A stretch of 19,353 bases of DNA from an uncultured Opitutales bacterium (GTDB lineage: Bacteria > Verrucomicrobiota > Verrucomicrobiia > Opitutales > Intestinicryptomonadaceae), in assembly GCA_900552245.1 (NCBI GenBank), contig URYY01000024.1, forward strand, positions 1 through 19,353, given 5' to 3'. Each line of letters begins with the position of its first letter. The stretch's first letter is position 1. The translations under genes were made by a program, and so were the position numbers. Under the pieces are notes generated by a model that was not told the origin of the DNA, ran no database searches, and saw only the letters and a program-made list of their open reading frames with translations. Below are positions 7,769 through 15,100 of the stretch, piece by piece.

Positions 7769-8737
7769 CTACTTTCTGCGGCCTCCTTCAATTAAGGAAT
7801 TTACGGTTATGGAATTGCCAGATACGGAACAGACGGCCGTGAGAGTAAATTTTGACACGCCCCTGCTCACACTGACATATATGCTCAAAATTCTGGCACT
7901 CACCCCCACATACCTCAAGGGCAAAGTCGCGCCCCTATTTTCCAATTCGGTTTTCTGAGTTACCCAAGTAATGCCGTCGCGCACTCCGGCTGCATCGCCA
8001 CTTATGGCGTCGAATATGTTATTGTCGAAGTCGATATCGTCCATTTTGTAGAGGGCGTGCAGCACCAATTCGCTTGCGGTATTAAAATTTACCTCGCCGG
8101 TGGTGTTTAGAATCGAAACTGCCGACACAAATTTTTCGTAGATTTCGTTTGGCTGTCCGTCCTCGCTAAAGAAGTAGTTTGAAATATCCTTAACGTAGCG
8201 CAACTCGTCAAAGGAGCGCAGCATTCTGTTTGGGGGAACCGCCGCATCGACATCGTAATCGTCCTTTTCAGCCCCCTGCAATCTGGCGCTGTCGTCGCTA
8301 TCGACCCAATCGAGCAAAAGCTGCGAAACTACACTTGCGTCAGACTCGGTAAAGCCTATTTCGTAAAGTAAATCTTCAAGCTCGCTCTCCTTTAAAACCG
8401 GCAGAGGCAACTTGCCCGTCTCATCTACAATTTCAACCTTGCAAGTCAAGCCCTCCGGCAGCCTCGCCCTGCCGTCCGCAAGTAAACTTCCCCAACCCTG
8501 CTTGGGCGAGTAGAGAGAGCCGTCTATAGTGGTGTACTCCTTAAGCTCGGCCATGGCCGCATAAAACGCGTTGTAGGCGTCGTGCCTAATTTTGTTTTCG
8601 TACACCACGGGAACGCGCAAGCGCATTTCTACAAGGGCGTAGTCCATTACAAAAACTATGACTGTTGCCAGAAATAGCGTTGCGCCAAGTATGAAAAATA
8701 ATACGGCAGCCTTTCTAGTCTTTTTCAGTAACTCCAT
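7769..8737 (-). CDS. gspK: Type II secretion minor pseudopilin GspK
   Basis: GspK caps the pseudopilus tip with GspI and GspJ. The 322-residue protein has a basic N-terminus (MELLKKTRKA) and one hydrophobic helix (about 10-36). As expected for GspK, it lacks the FTLLE Glu5 motif. Family marks are EIVDETGKLPL (102-112), LLDWVDSDDSARLQGAEKDDY (about 141-161), the PPNR...SFDELRYVKDI segment (168-185) and VNFNTASELVLHAL (216-229), a helix-hairpin-helix-like repeat. It sits directly after gspJ (two bases between stop and start) with GGAGGG about 12 bases upstream. Length and order fit the family well. Confidence 0.92.
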   Translation of the reverse strand: MELLKKTRKAAVLFFILGATLFLATVIVFVMDYALVEMRLRVPVVYENKIRHDAYNAFYAAMAELKEYTTIDGSLYSPKQGWGSLLADGRARLPEGLTCKVEIVDETGKLPLPVLKESELEDLLYEIGFTESDASVVSQLLLDWVDSDDSARLQGAEKDDYDVDAAVPPNRMLRSFDELRYVKDISNYFFSEDGQPNEIYEKFVSAVSILNTTGEVNFNTASELVLHALYKMDDIDFDNNIFDAISGDAAGVRDGITWVTQKTELENRGATLPLRYVGVSARILSIYVSVSRGVSKFTLTAVCSVSGNSITVNSLIEGGRRK

Positions 8738-8740
8738 AGC

Positions 8741-9508
8741 TTATCTGCGCCCTCCTCCCGAACTTTGAGATTGCCCCTGCTGCGATGAAGCGCCCGACTG
8801 GCCCGATGAAGCCGACTGAGACGGCGCAAATTGGGAGTCCACTACTGGTGAAAGCGGCACATAGCGCTCAAATGTCTCAGCCCCTCTTTTAAATGTAAGC
8901 TTTAAAAATTTTGGCAGCGAACCTGCCGCAATAGACGAAGATGAAAGCATATCCATATCCTCTTCATACAGCCACCTGCCCGTATCCTCCTCTATGTAAA
9001 CGTACTCAAACTTCTCAACATAGGCGGATATCAAAAACTCATATACGCAGCGCTCGTCGGTAAATGAATCCGGATCCTCATTTTTTATAAAAGTCCAAAG
9101 CAAGTACAGCCCCTCGTCCTCCCTAAAATCAAGCCAAGCTACCTTTTCCGGAGAAAAACCGCGCTTTGCAATATAAAGAGGCATATCGTTTAGAATGCCA
9201 AAGCATATTTTGCGCTTCTCCGCCAAGGTGGCGTCGGGGGGATTTCCTATCAATAGCTTCCCGGAAAATGTCCCCGAAGCCCCCGTTAAGGAATAGTCCA
9301 TACCACTTGGAAAATCCGAATTTCTGAGGGCCGACTTTAAAAAATTTTCAACTCCATTTACGTGCAAATCAAAGGGCTCTCCCTCTTCAAAGTGCCGCAA
9401 AACCGAAGCCATATCAAACATAAGCGAGCACGCGCCAACCATTACAACCCCCGATATTGCAATTGCAAATAGAGTCTCTAGCAAGGTAAATGCGCGCGCG
9501 TTTTTCAT
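8741..9508 (-). CDS. gspJ: Type II secretion minor pseudopilin GspJ
   Basis: The 255-residue pseudopilin has the prepilin N-terminus MKNARA/FTLLETLFAIAIS: Ala at -1, Phe at +1 and Glu at +5, followed by the hydrophobic assembly helix (to about residue 33). The body is a beta-rich pseudopilin domain; the long form and the position between gspI and gspK point to GspJ. The last roughly 28 residues are almost only Ser, Gln, Gly and Ala, ending in GGGRR, an unusual low-complexity tail for a tip component. The start ATG overlaps the gspI stop by four bases (ATGA), so translation is coupled. Confidence 0.88.
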   Translation of the reverse strand: MKNARAFTLLETLFAIAISGVVMVGACSLMFDMASVLRHFEEGEPFDLHVNGVENFLKSALRNSDFPSGMDYSLTGASGTFSGKLLIGNPPDATLAEKRKICFGILNDMPLYIAKRGFSPEKVAWLDFREDEGLYLLWTFIKNEDPDSFTDERCVYEFLISAYVEKFEYVYIEEDTGRWLYEEDMDMLSSSSIAAGSLPKFLKLTFKRGAETFERYVPLSPVVDSQFAPSQSASSGQSGASSQQGQSQSSGGGRR

Positions 9509-9954
9509 TGCATTAGCTTCCTTGTATCGTCGAGGTATTCGCGCCTGTCGTCGAGTATCTCATCTCGGTCAACTATGTTTGTCTTTAGCTGGTCGTACCA
9601 GGCTGGGCGCACTAGATAGAAACTCTCCTTGTAGTCCAAGTCCTCGCACTCCACAGTTAGAACAAATAAATCTATTATGTCGGTAGCTTCGGCGTCTCCC
9701 GTTATTGTAACGCTATTGCCGTCAGTATCGTATATGTCAAAGCCATTTTGAAATTCCTCAAGCGAGCTTACACCGAGAATCTTGCCCCTTATGTAGTCGG
9801 TCATGGCGTCTTTTGCCGAATCCTTCTTTATTCTGTTTACGGAGGCTAGGCAGTTAAAGCAAGTTTGCGAAATCAAGACAGATACCACCGCAAATAGCGC
9901 AAGGGCCGCCACGCACTCAATCAAAGTAAAAGCACTGCAATATCTAGCCTTCAT
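9505..9954 (-). CDS. gspI: Type II secretion minor pseudopilin GspI
   Basis: The 149-residue protein opens with MKARYCSA/FTLIECVAALALFAVVS, a prepilin leader with Ala at -1 and Glu at +5 and the hydrophobic assembly helix. In the tip complex GspI binds GspJ and GspK. The small globular part (about 40-120) fits GspI. The last roughly 25 residues form a charged Asp/Arg-rich helix (DEILDDRREYLDD) beyond the usual end. It overlaps gspH by 11 bases and gspJ by four. The individual I/J/H assignment depends on order and size, because minor pseudopilins diverge quickly. Confidence 0.85.
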   Translation of the reverse strand: MKARYCSAFTLIECVAALALFAVVSVLISQTCFNCLASVNRIKKDSAKDAMTDYIRGKILGVSSLEEFQNGFDIYDTDGNSVTITGDAEATDIIDLFVLTVECEDLDYKESFYLVRPAWYDQLKTNIVDRDEILDDRREYLDDTRKLMQ

Positions 9955-10600
9955 TTTTCGCCTCGGTTTTTTTTAGCTCCAATGGGAAGCCTGAAAACAC
10001 GTCCACACTGAATTTGAGAATGCTTTGGGTATCAATCTTAAGCTCTATATTTGCCGGAGTCATTGTAGAATCAGGCGCGAATCTGAGACACTGCAGAGTT
10101 TCAAAGCCCTTTAAATCGTTCGTCGTAAAGCTGTAAACCTCCGGATAATTCGGCCTAAAAAACACCTCTATCTTAGGCAGATTAGCGAGTTTTTCCTCGC
10201 GTTTCTTCCGTTTTTCCTGAAGCTTGAGAAGCGATTCAACAGTTTCTAGATCTGACTCTTCAACTTGCCGCTCTATACCCTCCTCGGAGCCGGCTGAAGC
10301 ATCCGCCTTTTCATCTTCCAGGGAATATAGATTTTTTCTGAAGACCTCCGAACCGTCGTAGGTTCTTCTTGCGACCATATCGCAAGTGGACTCCTCAAAG
10401 TATAGCGAAATTTCCTCGCCCTCCTCTAGCGCAGCAAGCCGCGCAAGCTTTAAAGTTTCCAGAAATATTACCTTTGGAGGCCTGCGCTTTATCCCGTCTA
10501 AAAAAGTGAAGTTTGAAACCGCAACTGCTGAAATTATCCCTATTAGCGCAATTGTAACAAGAACCTCAAGCAGAGTAAATGCGCTTCTACTTTTCAACAT
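9944..10600 (-). CDS. gspH: Type II secretion minor pseudopilin GspH
   Basis: The N-terminus MLKSRSA/FTLLEVLVTIALIGIIS carries the prepilin processing motif (Ala -1, Glu +5) and the assembly helix. The rest has GspH-like beta segments: KVIFLETLKLARLAALEEGE early on and a Pro-rich beta end (FRPNYPEVYSFTT onward). Between them, residues about 93-143 are a highly charged insert (EDEKADASAGSEEG, then KLQEKRKKREEKL) predicted to be disordered and helical. It brings the protein to 218 residues, longer than typical GspH. The gene follows gspG after 42 bases without an obvious Shine-Dalgarno. Assignment is by order and fold pattern. Confidence 0.85.
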   Translation of the reverse strand: MLKSRSAFTLLEVLVTIALIGIISAVAVSNFTFLDGIKRRPPKVIFLETLKLARLAALEEGEEISLYFEESTCDMVARRTYDGSEVFRKNLYSLEDEKADASAGSEEGIERQVEESDLETVESLLKLQEKRKKREEKLANLPKIEVFFRPNYPEVYSFTTNDLKGFETLQCLRFAPDSTMTPANIELKIDTQSILKFSVDVFSGFPLELKKTEAKNEG

Positions 10601-10642
10601 TTTAAAGACTGGATTAGATTTGCTGCAGCTCGGATTGCAAAA

Positions 10643-11092
10643 CTATTTTTTATCTTCCTTTTTCCAGTTGCAGATGTCGTCCGCGCTTTCGACGCGATCC
10701 GGACCCCAAGACCAGAGGTCGTAGGAATCAGTATTGTTTACACCCGGACATTTGTACTGGTACGGATTGCCCCAAGGGTCTTGTGGGATAGACTTCTGCT
10801 TCAAATACGGCCCCGTCCAAACGCCTTCAGTGCCCTCTGGAGCCTTTATGAGAGCCTCCAGCCCCTGCTCTGTTGTGGGGTAGGCTCCAACGGCCATTCT
10901 GTAAGCCATAAGCGGAGTATCCATGCCAGAATCCACAAAGGTTTGAGCTATCTTCTTTTGCCCGCCTGAAAACAAGCTGCCAACATTGCTTATCGCAAAG
11001 CCCGCAAGCAGCGCAAGCAGAGTTATAACGACCAAAATTTCGAGGAGCGTAAAGGCCTTCCTCTTTCTATTTTCGTTTCTTCTGATTTTCAT
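10643..11092 (-). CDS. gspG: Major pseudopilin GspG
   Basis: GspG polymerises into the pseudopilus shaft. From ATG 11092 the protein is 148 residues: a basic leader (MKIRRNENRKRKA), FTLLEILVVITLLALLAGFA with Glu at +5, and the conserved GspG core. That core includes the PTTEQGLEALIKAP segment, WTGPYLKQKSIPQDPWGNPYQY in the middle and a SYDLWSWGPDRV C-terminal loop that in the family binds calcium. The frame is open to 11140, but the extra 16 residues precede an already complete leader, so I reject that start. This is the first gene of the operon, lying downstream of a terminator and an AT-rich promoter-like stretch. Confidence 0.95.
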   Translation of the reverse strand: MKIRRNENRKRKAFTLLEILVVITLLALLAGFAISNVGSLFSGGQKKIAQTFVDSGMDTPLMAYRMAVGAYPTTEQGLEALIKAPEGTEGVWTGPYLKQKSIPQDPWGNPYQYKCPGVNNTDSYDLWSWGPDRVESADDICNWKKEDKK

Positions 11093-11170
11093 ATTCGTCA
11101 AATTTAAGGAGTGTTTTGAGTCTATTACTCGCTTAAACAACTTTACAACAACAAAGTTTCAAGCGAGCGC
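11093..11170 (-). promoter_or_regulatory. Likely promoter region of the gsp operon
   Basis: This AT-rich stretch lies between the upstream terminator and the gspG start, where the operon promoter should be. A TTGAAA at 11157-11162 is a possible -35 box, but a -10 at the right spacing (TGTTTA, 11134-11139) is weak. The region assignment is firmer than the boxes. Confidence 0.3.
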
Positions 11171-11205
11171 AAAAAAGCCCCGAAAAAAAGGCTTTCGAGG
11201 CTTTT
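11171..11205 (-). terminator. Rho-independent terminator of the UAP gene
   Basis: Arms 11173-11185 and 11193-11205 form a 13-bp stem with one mismatch (AAAAGCC-CGAAA type) around a seven-base loop. On the minus strand the stem is followed by a run of T. It lies 13 bases after the stop of the UDP-N-acetylhexosamine pyrophosphorylase gene and insulates it from the secretion operon. Confidence 0.85.
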
Positions 11206-11218
11206 AAAAGTCCGCCTT

Positions 11219-12685
11219 TTACTCCAGATAAAAGCCTTTACAAATGTCTGGTTTAGCGGGCAGCGCATTCCACTTTGCGACAAAGTCGGCCTCGTTTGTC
11301 GCAAATAGAGGCGAAATTTCTATATCCCAAACCGGAGCGCCGTCTTCGCCTAGCTCTAAATTTACACCCGCAGCTCTGAGCCACCTTGCAAATTGCCTTT
11401 TCTGATCCCGCCTGCAAGTAGCGGGGCTATCTACTCCCTCTGCATTTTTTACGGGCGAAAATTCGTCGCATCTGGACCCCTCTATAATTACGGGATTTTT
11501 TGCAACCTCTAGAGCGTCAAAGACAAACATTTCAAACTTTATGCCGTTTGGAGTCTCGGGCTTCACTATTTCCCCGGAATCGCCGAGGTAGGGAATTTTT
11601 TTATCGGCGCGGTGGAAGGGCAACTTTTTACCGCAAGTGCCGGAGCCTAGAAGTTCAATAAAATCCACGTCCAGTATGTGTATTGCAACGCTTCCGGCTT
11701 TAAAAGTTAGCGAGCCGTCCGAATTTGTCATATTTTTAAGCTTATCCGGCAAATCGGAATACTCTATCACGCATAGCTTGCCGTCTCTCAAACAAAAATG
11801 GCCGACCTTTTCGCCGGCATAGGCCTTGGGAATCATCTTTGAAGACATCTGGGATTCTCCCAAAATATGGAAGCCCAAGAAGTAGGGGTCGATTATATCG
11901 ACTAAGGGATTATCAACTTGAAAATAGCTCAAGTACTTTACCCCCATAGCCCTCATTCGCTCTATGGCGCCGCTTCTTACCATTGCCCGCAAGCAGCCGC
12001 CGTGCCCGTCAGGGGTCATAGCAATTTTGCCCTTATCTGCAAGAATTATCTTGCCAGATTTATCGACTGCCGGCATTAGACCTTGAGTGAAAAACAGCAC
12101 ATTCTCCGGATTCAGCCCGAAGAAGGAATTTTCCTTAAAGAATGCCCTAGTCTCGGCATCGTTTATGTGGCTTGTCATTATAAGCCATGGGATTTGAACG
12201 CCGTATTTTTTTTGGGCAAAAATTATTTTTTCCGCAAAAATCTGAAAGAGCGATTTAGACTTAACGGGGCTAATCTTAAAAAGGCCCTTGGGGTGGTCGA
12301 ACCCCAAGCGCGTGCCCTGCCCGCCCGCTACTACAAATGCGGCAAGCTCGCCGCGCCTTATTGCAGCTTCGCCAACTTTTTTTGCGTTTAGCCACTCAGG
12401 GTCTGAATCCTTACTTTTGGCTAGCGGAATAAAAGCAGCGGGCTTGAGATTTTCGGCATCTAACTTGTCAGCCTTAGATTCCTTCAATACTAAAGTATCG
12501 ACTAGCGACTCAAGCTCTTTTAAATCGACTTTTGAAAGTTGCTCTAGCAGAGCCTGCCTCTGACTTTCGCCAAGCTCTCCAAAGTATTTAAAAACCTGCG
12601 ACTGCCCCGCGGAGTCAAATTCCGCCATTAGCGATTTTAATTCATTTTCCATAAGACTTGTGCTCTTGAATAGATTTTGCGACAT
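11219..12685 (-). CDS. UAP1-type UDP-N-acetylhexosamine pyrophosphorylase
   Basis: This enzyme of the UDPGP family transfers UMP from UTP to a sugar 1-phosphate (GlcNAc-1-P, GalNAc-1-P or Glc-1-P), releasing pyrophosphate. The 488-residue length and motifs match the eukaryotic UAP1 / chlamydial UDPGP group: GGQGTRLG (121-128, nucleotide loop), PKGLFKISP, TPDGHGG (224-230), QVDNPLV (256-262), VIEYSDL (306-312), KKIPYLGDSGEIVKP, PNGIKFEMFVFD (379-390) and DEFSPVKN (407-414). This differs from the GlmU left-hand-helix enzymes of most bacteria. ATG 12685 has AGGCGG about eight bases upstream; an internal Met12 lacks a ribosome site. It is a single gene with its own terminator. Substrate (GlcNAc versus Glc) cannot be fixed from sequence alone. 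Confidence 0.88.
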   Translation of the reverse strand: MSQNLFKSTSLMENELKSLMAEFDSAGQSQVFKYFGELGESQRQALLEQLSKVDLKELESLVDTLVLKESKADKLDAENLKPAAFIPLAKSKDSDPEWLNAKKVGEAAIRRGELAAFVVAGGQGTRLGFDHPKGLFKISPVKSKSLFQIFAEKIIFAQKKYGVQIPWLIMTSHINDAETRAFFKENSFFGLNPENVLFFTQGLMPAVDKSGKIILADKGKIAMTPDGHGGCLRAMVRSGAIERMRAMGVKYLSYFQVDNPLVDIIDPYFLGFHILGESQMSSKMIPKAYAGEKVGHFCLRDGKLCVIEYSDLPDKLKNMTNSDGSLTFKAGSVAIHILDVDFIELLGSGTCGKKLPFHRADKKIPYLGDSGEIVKPETPNGIKFEMFVFDALEVAKNPVIIEGSRCDEFSPVKNAEGVDSPATCRRDQKRQFARWLRAAGVNLELGEDGAPVWDIEISPLFATNEADFVAKWNALPAKPDICKGFYLE

Positions 12686-12839
12686 TTAAAAATCCGCCTA
12701 AATCTTAAAAAACAGAGCCTGGCAAAGTCAATCCAGATATTGGGAAATAAAAAAATAAGCCGGCAAAAAAATAATTTTAACTTAATTCTAAATATTACGA
12801 TTAAGCTTAAGTGCACATATTTGGCTTTCGGTATTCGAG
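12686..12839. promoter_or_regulatory. AT-rich divergent intergenic region
   Basis: This region lies between the divergent UAP and aaxB transcription units and must hold both promoters. It contains a perfect 10-bp palindrome TTAAGCTTAA at 12801-12810; its AAGCTTAA half recurs at 12848-12855. I cannot place a convincing plus-strand promoter. No RNA gene or riboswitch fold is apparent. Confidence 0.4.
12702..12731 (-). promoter_or_regulatory. Candidate sigma-70 promoter for the UAP gene
   Basis: On the minus strand TTGACT (12726-12731) and TAAGAT (12702-12707) are separated by 18 bases. Transcription would begin close to 12695, at or inside the AGGCGG ribosome site, giving a very short leader. 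That closeness lowers confidence. Confidence 0.35.
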
Positions 12840-12911
12840 ATGGTGAAAAGCTTAAATAAAAAAATGCGCAAATACGGCGCAAATTTAAGAACAAATAAAA
12901 TCGAAAGGTAA
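12840..12911 (+). CDS. Putative Arg/Lys-rich leader peptide upstream of aaxB
   Basis: ATG at 12840 opens a 23-codon frame beginning MVKSLNKKMRKYG and ending IER just before TAA at 12909-12911, four bases ahead of the aaxB ATG. Eight of 23 residues are basic, including three Arg encoded by CGC, AGA and AGG. The aaxB ribosome site (AAAGG) lies inside its last codons, so ribosomes on this frame would cover or feed the aaxB start. It has no strong Shine-Dalgarno of its own, only GAG directly before the ATG. In AT-rich DNA Lys and Asn codons are expected by chance, so this is a candidate only. Confidence 0.3.
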   Translation: MVKSLNKKMRKYGANLRTNKIER

Positions 12912-12915
12912 AAAT

Positions 12916-13512
12916 ATGGTATTAGGAACGAGATATCCGACATTGGCATTCCACACCGGCGGCGCCGGACAAGCAGCAGACGGCATTCCGCCGCAGCCCT
13001 TTGAGACGTTCTGCTACGACAGCGCCCTCATGGAGGCTAAGATTCAGGATTTTAACATTGTGCCCTACACTTCGGTGCTGCCCAAGGCCTGCTTTGGAAA
13101 TATAGTGGACGTTGACCAAGTAAAGGATCAGTTCGTGCACGGCGCGGTGTTGGAAGTAATCATAGCCGGAAACGGAGCGCGCATAGAGGACCACAAAGCC
13201 ATAGCAACCGGAGTCGGGATCTGCTGGGGCAAGGACAGCAAGGGAGAGCTCATCGGAGGCTGGGCGGCGGAATACGTCGAATATTTCGACACTCCTATCG
13301 ACGACGACATTGCTAAGTCTCACTGCGAGATGTGGCTAAACAAATCGCTGAATCACGAACTCAGCTTGCGCGGAGTTCAAAAGCACAGCGAATTCCAAAT
13401 CTACCACAATTTTATAAATATAACACAGCCCTTTGCGTACTGCCTTACGGCACTCGGATTTTTAAATTTTGAATACGCAACCCCTGCCGTTCCAAGACCC
13501 TTAAAGAAGTAG
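12916..13512 (+). CDS. aaxB: Pyruvoyl-dependent arginine decarboxylase (AaxB-like)
   Basis: The enzyme converts arginine to agmatine and CO2, using up a cytoplasmic proton. The 198-residue sequence closely resembles chlamydial AaxB: GTRYPTLAFHTGG, PPQPFETFCYDSAL, FNIVPYTSVLPK. The proenzyme should self-cleave between Thr52 and Ser53 (PYT/SVLP), leaving a beta chain (1-52) and an alpha chain whose Ser53 becomes the pyruvoyl cofactor. This is the same position as I recall for the chlamydial enzyme. AAAGG lies seven bases before the ATG. It is the first full gene of a two-gene operon with the antiporter 16 bases downstream. The PVC kinship supports vertical descent within the superphylum or exchange with chlamydiae. 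The family assignment is secure. Confidence 0.94.
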   Translation: MVLGTRYPTLAFHTGGAGQAADGIPPQPFETFCYDSALMEAKIQDFNIVPYTSVLPKACFGNIVDVDQVKDQFVHGAVLEVIIAGNGARIEDHKAIATGVGICWGKDSKGELIGGWAAEYVEYFDTPIDDDIAKSHCEMWLNKSLNHELSLRGVQKHSEFQIYHNFINITQPFAYCLTALGFLNFEYATPAVPRPLKK

Positions 13513-13528
13513 AAAGCGGACTGCAAAT

Positions 13529-15016
13529 ATGTCGAGCCTTGATAACAAGACGGCCGCCCATTCACAGGCGGCCTCGGGGGCGAAAAAGCTGGGCGTCGTG
13601 GGGCTTGCGGCAATAGTTGTTAGCTCCATGATAGGCGGAGGCATATATTCGCTACCGCAGAATATGGCGGCGGGAGCCGGGCTTTTGGCTGTAATTCTGG
13701 CGTGGATTATAACGGGAATTGGAATGTATTTTATAGCCAATACTTTTAGAATCCTAGCTGCAGTAAAGCCCGATCTAACTGCTGGCATATACATGTATAG
13801 TCGCGACGGTTTCGGCCAGTATGCGGGCTTTACAATAGCCTGGGGATATTGGCTTTGCCAAATTTTTGGAAATGTCGGCTACGCGGTAATAACTATGGAT
13901 GCGCTCAATTATTTCTTCCCCGGAACTTTCACGGGCGGGAATAATTTAAATTCCATAATAGGCGGCTCCGTACTCATATGGGGTTTTTGCCTTGTAGTTT
14001 TATCCGGAGTAAGGCAGGCTGCCGTTATAAATCTGGTTGGCACAATTGGTAAGCTAATACCGCTTTTCATATTTATAATTGTGGCGTTTTTCTGCATGCA
14101 TCTAGACAAATTTTCCTTTGATTTTCTCGGGCATGCAACTACGCAGGGCGAGAGCAACCTAGGTTCGATTCCAGCGCAGATTAAGAGCACAATGCTAGTT
14201 ACCCTATGGGCCTTCATAGGTATTGAGGGCGCTGTGGTGATGTCAAACCGAGCCAAGGATCAATCCTCTGTGGGCAAAGCTACGCTGTTGGGATTTTTCG
14301 GATGCTTGGTAGTTTACGTACTGCTATCCGTGCTGCCCTACGGCTTTATGACGCAGGCGGAGCTTGCAGCTGTAAAAAATCCGTCAACCGCCGGAGTGTT
14401 GGAGGCTATGACAGGCAGTGTGTGGGGCGCTAGGCTCATGAATACTGGGCTATTAGTTGCAGTTCTCGCAAGTTGGCTATCCTGGACTATGATAACGGCA
14501 GAACTTCCCGCAGCTGCAGCAAAAGACGGCACATTTCCAAGGCAATTTGCCATTGAGAACAAAAGCGGCTCTCCGAGCGTATCGCTCATTGTGACAAGTG
14601 TACTTATGCAACTTGCGATGTTACTAGTGTACTTTTCAAATAACGCTTGGAACTTTATGTTGGATATAACCGGAGTTATGGTTTTGCCGGCGTACTTTGC
14701 AAGCACGCTTTACCTCTGGAAAATATCTAAGGATGGCAAGGCTTTTGAATCTCAGCACATATCTCCCGCACTCGGCTACATATCGGGAATAGTAGGAAGT
14801 CTGTATGCGGTGTGGTTAATATATGCAGCGGGTCTTAACTTCCTGCTTTTGGAATTTATATTCCTTGCTCTGGGCATACCCGTATTTATATGGGCGCGGC
14901 ACCAGCAAAATCCGAACGCTCCCTACTTTAGCGGCACTCGGGAAAAAGCAGGCGCGCTGCTAGTTCTAGCGGTTGGCGTGATAGCGTTAATAAACGAAAT
15001 AGTGAAGCATTCTTAA
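13529..15016 (+). CDS. aaxC: Arginine/agmatine antiporter of the APC family
   Basis: The 495-residue inner-membrane transporter should exchange external arginine for internal agmatine, completing the cycle started by AaxB. About 12 hydrophobic helices are evident, beginning with GLAAIVVSSMIGGGIYSLP. The segment SSMIGGGIYSLPQN (32-45) holds the unwound GSG-type substrate-binding stretch typical of AdiC and AaxC. Further family-like segments are FTIAWGYWLCQIFGNVGYA (helix 3) and LWAFIGIEGAVVMSNRAKD (about 232-250). It follows aaxB by 16 bases and ends just before a strong terminator, so B and C form the whole operon. The chlamydial porin gene aaxA is not adjacent. The protein begins with a hydrophilic 20-residue tail. 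Confidence 0.93.
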   Translation: MSSLDNKTAAHSQAASGAKKLGVVGLAAIVVSSMIGGGIYSLPQNMAAGAGLLAVILAWIITGIGMYFIANTFRILAAVKPDLTAGIYMYSRDGFGQYAGFTIAWGYWLCQIFGNVGYAVITMDALNYFFPGTFTGGNNLNSIIGGSVLIWGFCLVVLSGVRQAAVINLVGTIGKLIPLFIFIIVAFFCMHLDKFSFDFLGHATTQGESNLGSIPAQIKSTMLVTLWAFIGIEGAVVMSNRAKDQSSVGKATLLGFFGCLVVYVLLSVLPYGFMTQAELAAVKNPSTAGVLEAMTGSVWGARLMNTGLLVAVLASWLSWTMITAELPAAAAKDGTFPRQFAIENKSGSPSVSLIVTSVLMQLAMLLVYFSNNAWNFMLDITGVMVLPAYFASTLYLWKISKDGKAFESQHISPALGYISGIVGSLYAVWLIYAAGLNFLLLEFIFLALGIPVFIWARHQQNPNAPYFSGTREKAGALLVLAVGVIALINEIVKHS

Positions 15017-15031
15017 GTCTAAACAAAAATC

Positions 15032-15059
15032 AAAACCTTCCCTTAGGGGAAGGTTTTTT
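15032..15059 (+). terminator. Rho-independent terminator of aaxBC
   Basis: A perfect 11-bp stem (AAAACCTTCCC, 15032-15042, with GGGAAGGTTTT, 15047-15057) encloses a TTAG tetraloop and runs into T residues. It lies 16 bases after the aaxC stop. Both orientations end in A/T runs, but the plus-strand role is clear. Confidence 0.92.
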
Positions 15060-15100
15060 ATTGAAGATATTCCGTATTTTTGAGACTCTGAGAGAGTTCA

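Noticed and set aside
11093..11140. 16-residue N-terminal extension of GspG
   Set aside because: It precedes a complete prepilin leader and would overlap the promoter region.
12637..12894. 85-codon minus-strand ORF across the divergent region
   Set aside because: It overlaps the UAP start and the intergenic promoter region; the Phe/Leu/Arg-rich content is what AT-rich non-coding DNA gives.
12922..13323. 133-codon minus-strand ORF antisense to aaxB
   Set aside because: The opposite strand encodes a highly conserved AaxB with its cleavage site.
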